NCBI RefSeq assembly: GCF_000341225.1
Contig: NZ_ANAC01000010.1
Span: 248,001 to 312,000 of the forward strand
Length of the DNA: 64,000 nt
Source of the DNA: Nocardiopsis alba DSM 43377
GTDB lineage: Bacteria > Actinomycetota > Actinomycetes > Streptosporangiales > Streptosporangiaceae
Direction of reading: 5' to 3'
This document shows, piece by piece, positions 54,827 through 63,295 of this stretch (the stretch's first letter is position 1; each line of letters opens with the position of its first letter). Under the pieces are notes generated by a model. It had not been told where the DNA came from. It did not search any database and saw nothing but the letters and a program-made list of their open reading frames with translations. A program made the translations under genes and the position numbers.

Positions 54827-54860
54827 CGCGTTCCCCCCAGCACCGCCTTCCTCGGCTGGG

Positions 54861-55355
54861 CTAGAGCTTGCGAAGTCCACTGAGCACCCTTTCAAGCAGG
54901 TTGGTGTTGGGGCGATCGTCGTTGTTGAGCGAAGACCTGATCTGGACCAGTCCCTGCTCGGACATGTCCGCCACAAGCACCCGTGCCACACCGAGAGGCA
55001 TCCGCAACAGGGCGGAGATCTCCGCCACGGATCGCCATTCCCGACACAGGTCGCTGATCGCCTGCCATTCAGGCGTCAGCGTGCCCGACTCGTTACGAGC
55101 CGCCGCGGTGGCCGAGATCAGCGCTTCCAGGGGAAGCTGTGACTTCGGTTTGGTACGGCCCTTGGTGACCGCGTACGGACGCACCAGCGAACTGGGTGCG
55201 CTACCCGGCGCGGATCTCTGGTCATACGGTTGTTGGATTGGTCGAGGAACATCTCCGCCGCCCGGCACGGCCGGCATCCCTCCGGTGGGGGGATGACCCG
55301 GCTGTTGACCGAACCACGAGGCGCTCCCGGCATCTCTACTGTGAGGTGCCACCAC
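54861..55355 (-). CDS. cvnC: Conservon DUF742 protein (CvnC)
   Basis: A 164-residue protein with a Gly/Pro-rich N-terminus and a DUF742 winged-helix-like domain: LVRPYAVTKGRTKP, EWQAISDLCREWRSVAEISALLRMPLGVARVLVADMSEQGLV. The second GTG (55352) is slightly better spaced from AGGAGG. Confidence 0.93.
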   Translation of the reverse strand: MVAPHSRDAGSASWFGQQPGHPPTGGMPAVPGGGDVPRPIQQPYDQRSAPGSAPSSLVRPYAVTKGRTKPKSQLPLEALISATAAARNESGTLTPEWQAISDLCREWRSVAEISALLRMPLGVARVLVADMSEQGLVQIRSSLNNDDRPNTNLLERVLSGLRKL

Positions 55356-55375
55356 TTCCTCCTGTCGGTGGTGGA

Positions 55376-55777
55376 TCAGTGGATTCCCGAGGTGCGCGCC
55401 GTTGGTGTCAGCGCCCGCCCCGCCCGCTCGACGAGCAGGGTCATCTCGTACGCGACCAGACCCAGATCGCTCTCGGCGGCCGCGAGGACCGCCAGACAGG
55501 AACCGTCGCTGATGGCCATGATGAGCATCAGCCCCCGCTCCATCTCCACGACGGTCTGGGCGACCGCTCCACCCTCGAACACCCGGGCCGCGCCCTGGGT
55601 GAGGCTGGACAGGCCGGAGGCGATCGCCGCCAGCTGGTCGGCCCTATCCGCCGGGAATCCCGCCGACGACGCCAACGGAAGGCCGTCAGAAGAGACGACG
55701 ATCGCGTGGGCGACATCCGGTACCCGGTCGGCAAAGTCAGTGATCAACCAGTTGAGTTCATTGACCTGTCGACTCAT
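55376..55777 (-). CDS. cvnB: Conservon roadblock/LC7 protein (CvnB)
   Basis: A 133-residue roadblock fold protein: NELNWLITDFADRVPDVAHAIVVSSDGLPLASS and MERGLMLIMAISDGSCLAVLA. It likely links the kinase to the GTPase (MglB-like). A 232-base gap to cvnA holds a GATGC/GCATC stem near 55950 and a TAGCAT -10-like box, so an internal promoter is possible. Confidence 0.94.
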   Translation of the reverse strand: MSRQVNELNWLITDFADRVPDVAHAIVVSSDGLPLASSAGFPADRADQLAAIASGLSSLTQGAARVFEGGAVAQTVVEMERGLMLIMAISDGSCLAVLAAAESDLGLVAYEMTLLVERAGRALTPTARTSGIH

Positions 55778-56009
55778 CTGATCTCCTGTCCAAGTTCGCC
55801 GGCTGGTCTTCGGGCACTGCTACCGCCGGCACGGCATGTGACAGCACTGCCTCTGCGAACCGCCCGGCCCCTCCGGTGGGGGAGACCGGGAGTCTGGTGT
55901 TCCGCTCTCGTCAAGCGATGGGTGTGATGCGTCCGAGAAGCTCGGTAGATGCTATTGCATCCGGCTTCCAGGACTGCGGGGGACCCCGTCCCACCAGTGG
56001 CCACTTGGG

Positions 56010-59000
56010 TCACTCCTCCGTCGAACTCTCACCGAGCCGGTTACGGCCTTCCCGGACACCCTTCTGGAATCCGGAGAAGCGGTTCCGGACCCGGTCCGCG
56101 CTCCGAGTGGGCATCTGCTTGAAGTTCTCCGGCTTGGGCGCGGTCCCTGGGACAAGGTTTGCCTTGGGAACACGTTTTGGCAAGCCCGAAGTGGTCAGAC
56201 CACCGGCGAGCGGTTCGGCGGCGGTTCGCGCGGCCTTCCAACCGCGGTCGGCCGCGGAGTTCCATTCCTGCTCCGAACGGGCGTTCTGTCCGCTCGGGGC
56301 CGGTTCCTCCTTCGGCGCGGGCCGTTCCTCCGCCGCAGGGACCTGCGGGATCGGTCCGGTCTCCGTGGCGTCCACCGTCGGACCACCACTGCGACGCTTG
56401 AACCAGTTCGACTCGATGGCGTCGAAGATCGGCAGCGAGTCGGAACCCTCACCGGCGGGCGTGGGGGGCACGACGGTGTTGTTCGGTCCCTGGGTGCCAC
56501 CATAACGGCGAGAGAGGTAGGCCGTGGAACCGTAGCCCTCGCGATTCTCGTTCGCGGCGGTCCGAGAGGGCTCGGTCGGGTCGACCCGACCGGGGCCGGA
56601 GGTGCCTTCCGAACGGCTCTCGGTGTCCCAGGAGGAGAGGGCCGGGAAGGTCTCGGTGTTGTCGTCCCCCCGCTCCGGGGTCGGCTCGGAGGCGCCGAAA
56701 GCGCTGGTCCGGTGCGTTCCGGTGTCGAAGGCGCCGGTGTCGTTCGACCCGCCGCGAGAGCCCGATCCACCGAAGGCGTCGTAGGAGTCGACCTCGCGAC
56801 GCTCGGCCTCGGTGGGCCTGCGGAAGGCGCTCGTGTCCGATGCCGGCCGGCCGAAGGTTCCGGTGTCGGTGGGACGTCGGAAGGAGCCGGTGTCCGGGCC
56901 TCCGGTGGAGCCGGTGTTCCGGGGCGCCGGGTCGAACAGGCTGCGGCCGGTGTTCTCCGACTGCGGCTCGTCCTCCTCGGGCGTGTCGTAGGGGTCCACC
57001 ACGGACCCGGTGTCGTTGCCGAGGAGGCCGCTGTTGGGCGAGAGCCCCTCCGCGCGGGCGGGGGCCTCCCAGTTCGTGCCGGTGTCGTTGCCCCACAGGT
57101 CCTGGCCGCTGGGCGGGTGCTCCTCGGAGAGACCGCCACCGGGGGTGCGCTTGGGCAGACCACCGAGGTCGCTCGGCGCGGAGGACGCGTCCTGGTTCTT
57201 CCAGGGGTCGTCCGGCTCGACGGCGGGCGGGGTGGCCGCGAAGGCCGCCTCGGCGTCGGCGAAGGTGTCGGGGACGGCCGCGGAGAGCTCGGGACGGGCC
57301 TCGGGGCCACCGAGCGCGTGCTGGCCCTCGACCGGCGTGATGAGCAGGTCCGGCGGGAAGACGACGCAGGCGGTGGTGCCTCCGCCGTGCGCCTCCTGGA
57401 GGGTCATCTTGATGCCGTGACGGTGGGCCAGGCGCGAGACCACGAACAGACCCATGCGGCGCGAGACCGCGACGTCGATGACCGGCGGGGCGGCCAGGCG
57501 CGCGTTGACCGCGGCCAGGTCGTCGGGGGCCATGCCGATACCGCTGTCGGTCACGTCCACCTGAACGGCTCCGCCGTCCAGGATCTTGGCGCTGACCAGC
57601 ACCTCGGTGTCGTGCGGGGAGAAGGCGGTGGCGTTCTCCACCAGCTCGGCGACGAGGTGGATGACGTCGTTGACCGGACGTCCCAGTACCGAGATGTGGG
57701 AGGGGGCGCGCACGTTGACGCGCTCGTACTGCTCGACCTCGGAGACCGCGCCTCGCAGCACGTCGACCAGCGGAACGGGCTGGGCCCACTTGCGCGTGTT
57801 GTCCTGACCGGACAGGACCAGCAGGTTCTCGTTGTTGCGACGCATACGCGTGGCGAGGTGGTCCAGCTGGAAGAGGTCGGACAGACGGTCGGCGTCCTGC
57901 TCGGACTGCTCCAGACCGTCGATCAGACGGAGCTGCCGCTCCACCAGGGTCTGGCTTCGGCGGGAGAGGTTGACGAACATCGCGTTGACGTTGCTGCGCA
58001 GCGCGGCCTCGTCGGAGGCCAGGGTCAGGGCGACCCTGTGGACGTCGTCGAAGGCCCGCGCCACCTCGCCGATCTCGTCGCGGGTGTCCACCTCGATCGG
58101 GGTGACACGCGCGTTCTCGGGGACGGCTCCGGCCTCCTGCATCCGGTTGATCGCGTCGGGCAGGTCGCGTTCGGCGACGCGGCGGGCGCCGTCCTGGAGG
58201 GTGCGCAGCGGGCGCACCAGGGAGCGGACCACGAGCGAGGTGAGGATGAAGACCGCCAGGAGCACGCCGGCCACGATGACGAGGTCGATGATCGTGCGGA
58301 GCAGGGCGGCGCCGCGCAGCTCGTTGGCGTCATCGGCGATGCCCTCGGCCAGACCGGTCTCGACCGTCTCCAGACGTTCGAGGGCGACGTCGGCGATCTC
58401 CTGGTAGTCGGCGGGGCCGTCGTTGGCGGTGACGCCGGTCAGGTCGTCTCCGCGGTCCGCGCGGTACATGACGCGCATGCGCATGGTGGAGACCTGGCTG
58501 ACCTCCAGGCCGGTGAAGTGCTCGTCGAAGATGGCGCGCTGGTCCGGGTGGGCCGCCTGGACGAAGTTGGAGATCTCGTTCTCGTAGCGGGCGCGGCTGG
58601 AGTCGATGGCCTCGGAGATACCGCCGGTCATCGAGTTACGGGTCAGGGAGTGACCCATCAGCGCGGTCTCGTAGGAGAGCTGGTCCCGGGCGTTCGACAG
58701 CGCGGTGAGCGCGCGCACGCTCTCCCGCAGGTCGGTGTCGTCGGTCTCGTCCGCGATCGTCTGGTTGAAGTCGGCGAGGGAGCGGATGATGGTCCGGTAC
58801 TTGGTGACCACCGGCAGGACCGTGATGCGGCTCTCGTCGACCTCGGAGCGCAGGTCGTCGACGGTGGAGAGCTGACTGCGCATGGTGGACAGTCGTCCCT
58901 GGGCCAGGTCCCCGTCCATCTCGCCCATGTCGTCGAGACGGGCGATGAGGGTGCTCTGGAGGTCCCGGGAGGCGTCCCGCTGCTCGTCGAGTTCCTGACG

Positions 59001-59351
59001 GAGCGCGTCCGACCGACGCGTGGGGTCGGAGTTGTCGGAGATGTAGACGGCGCTGGCGGTACGTTCCCGCCCCAGCTGGTTGGCCAGCTCCACGATGAGG
59101 ACACCGACGTCGGCCCGGTCCTCGATGTGCGCGTGGGTGACGGTCGAGACCGAGGCCTCGTAGACCCTCAGGCCACCGAGCGCGAGCGCCACGGCGGTGG
59201 GGATGACGATGAGGGCCACCAGTCGGGTGCGCACCCGCCAGTTACGTGGCCGCCACCAGTCGGCTCTGCGCCGGGGCGTGGCTTCGGCGTTGTCGGCCTG
59301 CGTTGCCTCGCTTGGGGCAGCGGCCGCGTTCTTCGTCGCTCGTGTCGACAC
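56010..59351 (-). CDS. cvnA: Conservon sensor histidine kinase (CvnA), nitrate-sensing domain type
   Basis: About 1113 residues. Cytoplasmic N-tail, membrane helix (VALIVIPTAVALALGGLRVY), an extracellular helical NIT (nitrate/nitrite sensor) domain of about 270 residues, a second helix (IIDLVIVAGVLLAVFILTSLVV), HAMP, a dimerisation region (LVERQLRLIDGLEQSEQDADRL), and an HATPase domain (HLVAELVENATAFSPHD, DSGIGMAPDDL). The last 400 residues are disordered and repeat D-T-G-x-F-type units. GTG 59351 has GAGGG just upstream; the frame extends to TTG 59363. It is the input of the cvnABCD relay. Confidence 0.92.
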   Translation of the reverse strand: MSTRATKNAAAAPSEATQADNAEATPRRRADWWRPRNWRVRTRLVALIVIPTAVALALGGLRVYEASVSTVTHAHIEDRADVGVLIVELANQLGRERTASAVYISDNSDPTRRSDALRQELDEQRDASRDLQSTLIARLDDMGEMDGDLAQGRLSTMRSQLSTVDDLRSEVDESRITVLPVVTKYRTIIRSLADFNQTIADETDDTDLRESVRALTALSNARDQLSYETALMGHSLTRNSMTGGISEAIDSSRARYENEISNFVQAAHPDQRAIFDEHFTGLEVSQVSTMRMRVMYRADRGDDLTGVTANDGPADYQEIADVALERLETVETGLAEGIADDANELRGAALLRTIIDLVIVAGVLLAVFILTSLVVRSLVRPLRTLQDGARRVAERDLPDAINRMQEAGAVPENARVTPIEVDTRDEIGEVARAFDDVHRVALTLASDEAALRSNVNAMFVNLSRRSQTLVERQLRLIDGLEQSEQDADRLSDLFQLDHLATRMRRNNENLLVLSGQDNTRKWAQPVPLVDVLRGAVSEVEQYERVNVRAPSHISVLGRPVNDVIHLVAELVENATAFSPHDTEVLVSAKILDGGAVQVDVTDSGIGMAPDDLAAVNARLAAPPVIDVAVSRRMGLFVVSRLAHRHGIKMTLQEAHGGGTTACVVFPPDLLITPVEGQHALGGPEARPELSAAVPDTFADAEAAFAATPPAVEPDDPWKNQDASSAPSDLGGLPKRTPGGGLSEEHPPSGQDLWGNDTGTNWEAPARAEGLSPNSGLLGNDTGSVVDPYDTPEEDEPQSENTGRSLFDPAPRNTGSTGGPDTGSFRRPTDTGTFGRPASDTSAFRRPTEAERREVDSYDAFGGSGSRGGSNDTGAFDTGTHRTSAFGASEPTPERGDDNTETFPALSSWDTESRSEGTSGPGRVDPTEPSRTAANENREGYGSTAYLSRRYGGTQGPNNTVVPPTPAGEGSDSLPIFDAIESNWFKRRSGGPTVDATETGPIPQVPAAEERPAPKEEPAPSGQNARSEQEWNSAADRGWKAARTAAEPLAGGLTTSGLPKRVPKANLVPGTAPKPENFKQMPTRSADRVRNRFSGFQKGVREGRNRLGESSTEE

Positions 59352-59811
59352 GGACCCTCGCAACCTTTCGTGTCACCGCCTCGAACGGCTGTTGAACCCA
59401 GGGGTTGGACCGCTCCGGATCGGAAAATCGGTAGAGACCACGTGGTCCACCGGAAAACAGGAAGCGGTGGGAATGTGGGGAGATGTGAAGACTGTCCGCC
59501 GGACTCGCCTGGGAGGAGAGGAGCCGCGCACCGACTGCTTTGAGGTGCGCGTGCGGTGGATAGCGTACCAATGGGAGCGAAGCACTCGCTTCGGTCGTTT
59601 GATGCCGATCGGCACGGAAACTTCGAACCCCGGAGGCCCATAACGCCCCCTCTGTCCGCATTATGACCAACCCCCCAGGTCAGGCGGGGAGACCGAAAAC
59701 CCTCCGGACATAGAGGTAACTATTTGGACACACCCCCGACTTCCCCATCAAGGACGATGACCCGTGACATCGTGACAGGACATGTACGCAGGCCCTGAGG
59801 GGGAGGCGGAG
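59352..59811. other. Divergent intergenic region between cvnA and the VanY-type gene
   Basis: No gene that I can support. It holds a 12-base perfect palindrome (59436-59447), the presumed cvnA promoter, and the presumed promoter of the plus-strand peptidase gene. A CGTGACA-TCGTGACA tandem repeat is near 59763-59778. Confidence 0.5.
59436..59447. promoter_or_regulatory. 12-bp perfect palindrome upstream of cvnA
   Basis: GACCACGTGGTC is fully self-complementary and lies about 85 bases before the cvnA start. Possible operator; regulator unknown. Confidence 0.4.
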
Positions 59812-61038
59812 ATGCGCGCCGCACCGCGTCCGAAATCGATCACAGTGTGCAATGAAACGAATGCCCGGAGTGTCCATCATCCTCGTCCCCCACGCCTCGC
59901 TCCGGTCACGTCCCTTCTTCCCCTGAGCGCCGCCCTGCTCCTCACCCTTGCCGTCCCCTCCCCCGCCGCCGCGCGGACCTCCGACGAGAGCGGCCTCCAC
60001 ACGCTGCGGGTCGAACTGGCGTCGGCCCGCGCCGAGGTCGCCGACCTGCGCGAGCACGCCGGAGAGATGATCACGCGTTACGAGAGGGAGGCCGAACTCC
60101 TGGAGGAGGCCACCGAGGCGCGGGAGGCGGCCGTCTCCCGTGCCGACACCGCCACGAGGCTCCATCGGGAACGTCGGTTGGAGGCCGCCAGGCAGGCGGC
60201 GGGCGCCTACAAGGGCGAGGACCTGTCCCCCGCCCGCGCCTGGACCGGCCCGGAGGGCCCCGTCGGCCTCCTGGAACGCGGCGCCTACCTCGCTCTACTG
60301 GGCGAGCACCGTTCGGCCGCCCTCGACCGCGCGGAGGCCTCGCGCGTGGCCACCGCGACCCTGGCCGGAAGCGCGGAGAAGGCCGAGGAGGAGCGGAGCG
60401 AGGCCACCGAGGCCGCGGCCCGGGCCCGCGAGGAGGCGGAGGAGGCCATCGCCGAGCAGGAGGAGAAGGCACGAGAGCTCCTGAAGCGACAGACCGCGCT
60501 GGAGGAGGCCATCACCGACGCCGGGAGGCCGTCCTCGGCGGACGGATCGCACGCGCGCGCGGCCGGTGACGGCTCCTCGGAGGAGAATGACGCCCCGGCC
60601 TCTGACGCGACGTCGAGCGCGGGCGGGGTCTGTGAGGGCCGGGATCCGGGCGACTTCGGGAACGGCCGTGTCCCCGACTCGGCCCTGTGCCCCCTCCCCC
60701 AGCCCGGGGAGGTCCTACGGGCCGACGCGGCGGAGGCCTTCGTCGAACTCGACGGGGCCTATCGCGAGGAGTTCGGCAGGCCCATGTGCGTCACCGACTC
60801 CTACCGGCCCTACCACGAGCAGGTGCGCCTGTTCCAGGAGATGCTGCCCGGCATGGCGGCCAGGCCGGGGACGAGCGCGCACGGGCTGGGCGTCGCCGTG
60901 GACCTGTGCGGTCGGGTCGACGTCCTGGACAGCGCCGAACATCGGTGGATGCTCGACCACGCCCCCGAGTACGGCTGGGAGAACCCCGACTGGGCGCGCG
61001 ACGGATTCGAGCCCTGGCACTGGGAGTACACGCCCTGA
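59812..61038 (+). CDS. Secreted coiled-coil protein with VanY-type D,D-carboxypeptidase domain
   Basis: About 408 residues from ATG 59812 (GGGGGAGG five bases upstream). A long N-region precedes a signal peptide hydrophobic core (VTSLLPLSAALLLTLAVPSPAAA). Residues about 55-240 are an Ala/Glu/Arg-rich coiled coil, as in cell-division peptidoglycan hydrolases. The C-terminal peptidase M15B domain shows CVTDSYRPYHEQVRLFQ, PGTSAHGLGVAVDLCG and the last zinc histidine in FEPWHWEY. It should trim peptidoglycan side chains outside the cell. Confidence 0.88.
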   Translation: MRAAPRPKSITVCNETNARSVHHPRPPRLAPVTSLLPLSAALLLTLAVPSPAAARTSDESGLHTLRVELASARAEVADLREHAGEMITRYEREAELLEEATEAREAAVSRADTATRLHRERRLEAARQAAGAYKGEDLSPARAWTGPEGPVGLLERGAYLALLGEHRSAALDRAEASRVATATLAGSAEKAEEERSEATEAAARAREEAEEAIAEQEEKARELLKRQTALEEAITDAGRPSSADGSHARAAGDGSSEENDAPASDATSSAGGVCEGRDPGDFGNGRVPDSALCPLPQPGEVLRADAAEAFVELDGAYREEFGRPMCVTDSYRPYHEQVRLFQEMLPGMAARPGTSAHGLGVAVDLCGRVDVLDSAEHRWMLDHAPEYGWENPDWARDGFEPWHWEYTP

Positions 61039-61047
61039 CCCTGGAGG

Positions 61048-61641
61048 TCACACCTGGGAGCCGACCCTCACCTCGAAGGAGCCCAGCTCGCCCACGTCGA
61101 CGAACAGTTCGTCGTCCGCCTCCAAGGGCGGGGTGACCGCCGGGAGCCGGGCCCGGACCCGGCCCGGACCCGACGTCAACCAGGGGTCGGAGAGGTCGAC
61201 CCTCCCCCTGCCGTTCTCCACGTCGTCCACCGAGGTGTTCGGTTCCACCGAGCCCTCGGTGAGCTCGTCGGCGGTGGTCAGGACCGGACCCAGGCTCAGC
61301 TGCACCGCGGCCCCCTCGGCGTCCAGCCACAGACAGGCCGGGGTATAGGCCCCGGCCCTCTCCTCGCCGACCGTGATCGCGGCGACCCCCGCGTGGGCGA
61401 CCCGCGCCTCGGGGGCCACGGCGTCGTCCGCGCCGACCACCAGCTCCGGGGGGATCTCCACGTCCCGGTCCCCCAACCGCACCGCCACCGGCTCGCGGGG
61501 GGCGACCGGAGAGCACATGCGCGTCTCCGGCTCCACGATGATCTCGATGGCCCCATCGACCGCGCGTGCGTGGGCCTCGCGCAACGCCTCGAACCCGCCC
61601 TCCAGAAGGCGGTCGAGGGGCGGTGTCCCGGGCCCGCTCAT
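61048..61641 (-). CDS. Hypothetical acidic protein
   Basis: About 197 residues from ATG 61641 (MSGPGTPPLDRLLEGGFEAL); the frame is open to 61956 without support. The protein is rich in Asp, Glu, Val and Ala and looks mostly beta: VEIPPELVVGADDAVAPE, AGAYTPACLWLDAEGAAVQLSLGPVL. No family recognised, no signal peptide or membrane helix. It converges with the VanY gene, stops 9 bases apart. Confidence 0.6.
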   Translation of the reverse strand: MSGPGTPPLDRLLEGGFEALREAHARAVDGAIEIIVEPETRMCSPVAPREPVAVRLGDRDVEIPPELVVGADDAVAPEARVAHAGVAAITVGEERAGAYTPACLWLDAEGAAVQLSLGPVLTTADELTEGSVEPNTSVDDVENGRGRVDLSDPWLTSGPGRVRARLPAVTPPLEADDELFVDVGELGSFEVRVGSQV

Positions 61642-61763
61642 GACGTCACCGTCGTCCAGCGCCCCCGCTCTCACCCCGCCACCGCTCGGTGACAGATAGG
61701 TGACCCAACGCAATGTCCCCACTCCCCCTGACGTACCGCGAACAACCCTCCCCACCCCGCGTC

Positions 61764-61988
61764 TCAGGGCGCCGGGACCGGGCTGTGCTCCTTGCCCGTA
61801 CCCGCACACCCTCGGCAGGGTTCGTCCACACGATGCCAGACGATCACGCCGCTGCACTCCCGATGCGGCCGTTGAGGCCGCCACCACCCCGTCCCGGAGC
61901 AGAATCGGCAGTCGATCCCGTCCCGGTCGCACCAGCCGCACGTGGATATCGCGCACCGGCTATGGGTCGGTTCCCGTGTCGGATCCAT
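61764..61988 (-). CDS. Small CxxCxGxG zinc-finger-like protein
   Basis: About 74 residues from ATG 61988 (GGGAG three bases upstream). Nine cysteines are arranged as CGWCDRDG, CRFCSGTGWW and CRGCAGTGKE, similar to the DnaJ cysteine-rich zinc region but without a J domain. Codon third positions are G/C-rich as in the neighbours. Other frames here are not better. May be a stand-alone zinc-binding protein. Confidence 0.6.
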   Translation of the reverse strand: MDPTREPTHSRCAISTCGWCDRDGIDCRFCSGTGWWRPQRPHRECSGVIVWHRVDEPCRGCAGTGKEHSPVPAP

Positions 61989-62120
61989 GCGCTCCCATCG
62001 CCTCCCCCGAAATCGCGACCAGCCTTGCACAGGCCGTGCCCGCGAGTCCAGAGGGAGGAACGGGGCGAACGTCCGGGTCAGCGGAGGTCTCGGACCCGGA
62101 GTCCGGATCAGGACCCGGGC

Positions 62121-63152
62121 TCATCCGGACCCGCGGACCACCAGACGGGTGTCGAGCGTGATCGCCTCCGCCTCGGCGGCCCGGGGGATCGCCACGTCCA
62201 CGAGCAGCCGGGCCATCTCGCGGCCCATGCGGTCCGTGGGCTGGTGGATCGTGGTCAGCGGCGGATCGCTGTGCCGCGCCATCGGCGCGTCGTCGAAGCC
62301 GACCAGGGCCACGTCGTCGGGCACGCTCAGACCGCGTTCCCGCAGGGTGCGGATCGCGCCGATCGCCATCATGTCGGAGGCGACGAAGACCGCGTCCGGA
62401 CGTCCGCCCTGGTCGAGCAGGCGCGCCATCGCCTCGGCACCGCTTTCGACGCTGAACCCGCCCTGGACCACCAGCCGCTCGTCGACGTCGCGCCCGGCCT
62501 CGGCCATGGCCTCCCGGTAGCCCCGCAGCCGCTCGACACCGGCGCTCATGTCCTGGGGGCCGGTGATCGTCCCGACCCGGACGTGTCCGGTCTCCAGCAA
62601 CCGGCGGGTCGCCACCCTCCCCCCGTCCACGTTGTCGATGTCCACCCGGAAGGGGGCGGGCTGGGCGTCCGAGTAGGGCCGGCCACCGTGCACGACCGGT
62701 ACGCCCGCCTGGGCCAGACGCGCGGTGAGGGGGTCGTCGCGATGCAGGGAGACCAGCAGGGCCCCGTCCACGTGCGAACCGCTGAGGTAGTCGCCCACAC
62801 GCTTGTGCTCGGCCTCGCCCCGGGCGGTGGTGAGCATGAGTTGGAGGTCGCGCTCGTTCAACACCGAACTGACCCCGCGGATGATGTCGGCGAAGAAGGG
62901 GTCCTCGAACAGGCGATCACGCGACTCGGACACCACCAGGGCGATCGTGTCCGTACGTCGGGTGACCAAGGTCCGCGCGGCCTGGTTCGGGCTGTAGCCC
63001 AGCTCGGCGATGGCGTCGTGCACGGCTTCGCGGGTGCGCGGGCTGACCTGGGGGGATCCGTTGATCACCCGGGAGACGGTGCCCCGACCGACCCCGGCCC
63101 GCCGCGCCACCATCTCCAGGGTCGGCCGCTGTCGACCACCGCTCTTGGCCAC
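62121..63152 (-). CDS. LacI-family sugar-responsive repressor
   Basis: A 343-residue regulator: N-terminal HTH PTLEMVARRAGVGRGTVSRVINGSPQVSPRTREAV, hinge LGYSPNQAARTLVTRRTDTIALVV, and a periplasmic-binding-like ligand domain with FVASDMMAIGAIRTLRE and ALVGFDDAPMARHSDPPLTTI. The beta-glucosidase gene lies just upstream on the same strand, so it probably senses cellobiose or a related sugar, like CebR/BglR. No exact TGGGAGCGCTCCCA operator is seen in the 143 bases between. Confidence 0.93.
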   Translation of the reverse strand: MAKSGGRQRPTLEMVARRAGVGRGTVSRVINGSPQVSPRTREAVHDAIAELGYSPNQAARTLVTRRTDTIALVVSESRDRLFEDPFFADIIRGVSSVLNERDLQLMLTTARGEAEHKRVGDYLSGSHVDGALLVSLHRDDPLTARLAQAGVPVVHGGRPYSDAQPAPFRVDIDNVDGGRVATRRLLETGHVRVGTITGPQDMSAGVERLRGYREAMAEAGRDVDERLVVQGGFSVESGAEAMARLLDQGGRPDAVFVASDMMAIGAIRTLRERGLSVPDDVALVGFDDAPMARHSDPPLTTIHQPTDRMGREMARLLVDVAIPRAAEAEAITLDTRLVVRGSG

Positions 63153-63257
63153 TTCGAGGCTCCTTGGACGTCTGTACCTCCGCCCGGACGTTCCGGACGG
63201 TGGACGTGGGAGGGCACGGGCCCGCCACGGTGGGATCCGTTCCGTCGGTCACGCGTA

Positions 63258-63281
63258 CGGGGCGCCCCCGAGGGCGCCCCG
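63258..63281 (-). terminator. Terminator after the beta-glucosidase gene
   Basis: A perfect 10-bp stem (63258-63267 with 63272-63281) with a 4-base loop, 15 bases past the stop codon and before the LacI gene. Confidence 0.78.
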
Positions 63282-63295
63282 CGATCACTCGTGGA

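Noticed and set aside
59618..59645. TTCGAACCCC resembling a tRNA T-arm
   Set aside because: No acceptor stem, anticodon arm or matching 5' half could be found around it.
59640..59811. ydaO-type (c-di-AMP) riboswitch before the VanY-type gene
   Set aside because: The gene type fits, but the conserved aptamer segments that I know are not present.
61642..61956. Longer start for the 61.0-61.6 kb hypothetical protein
   Set aside because: The extra region overlaps the cysteine-rich small gene in another frame and lacks a ribosome-binding site.
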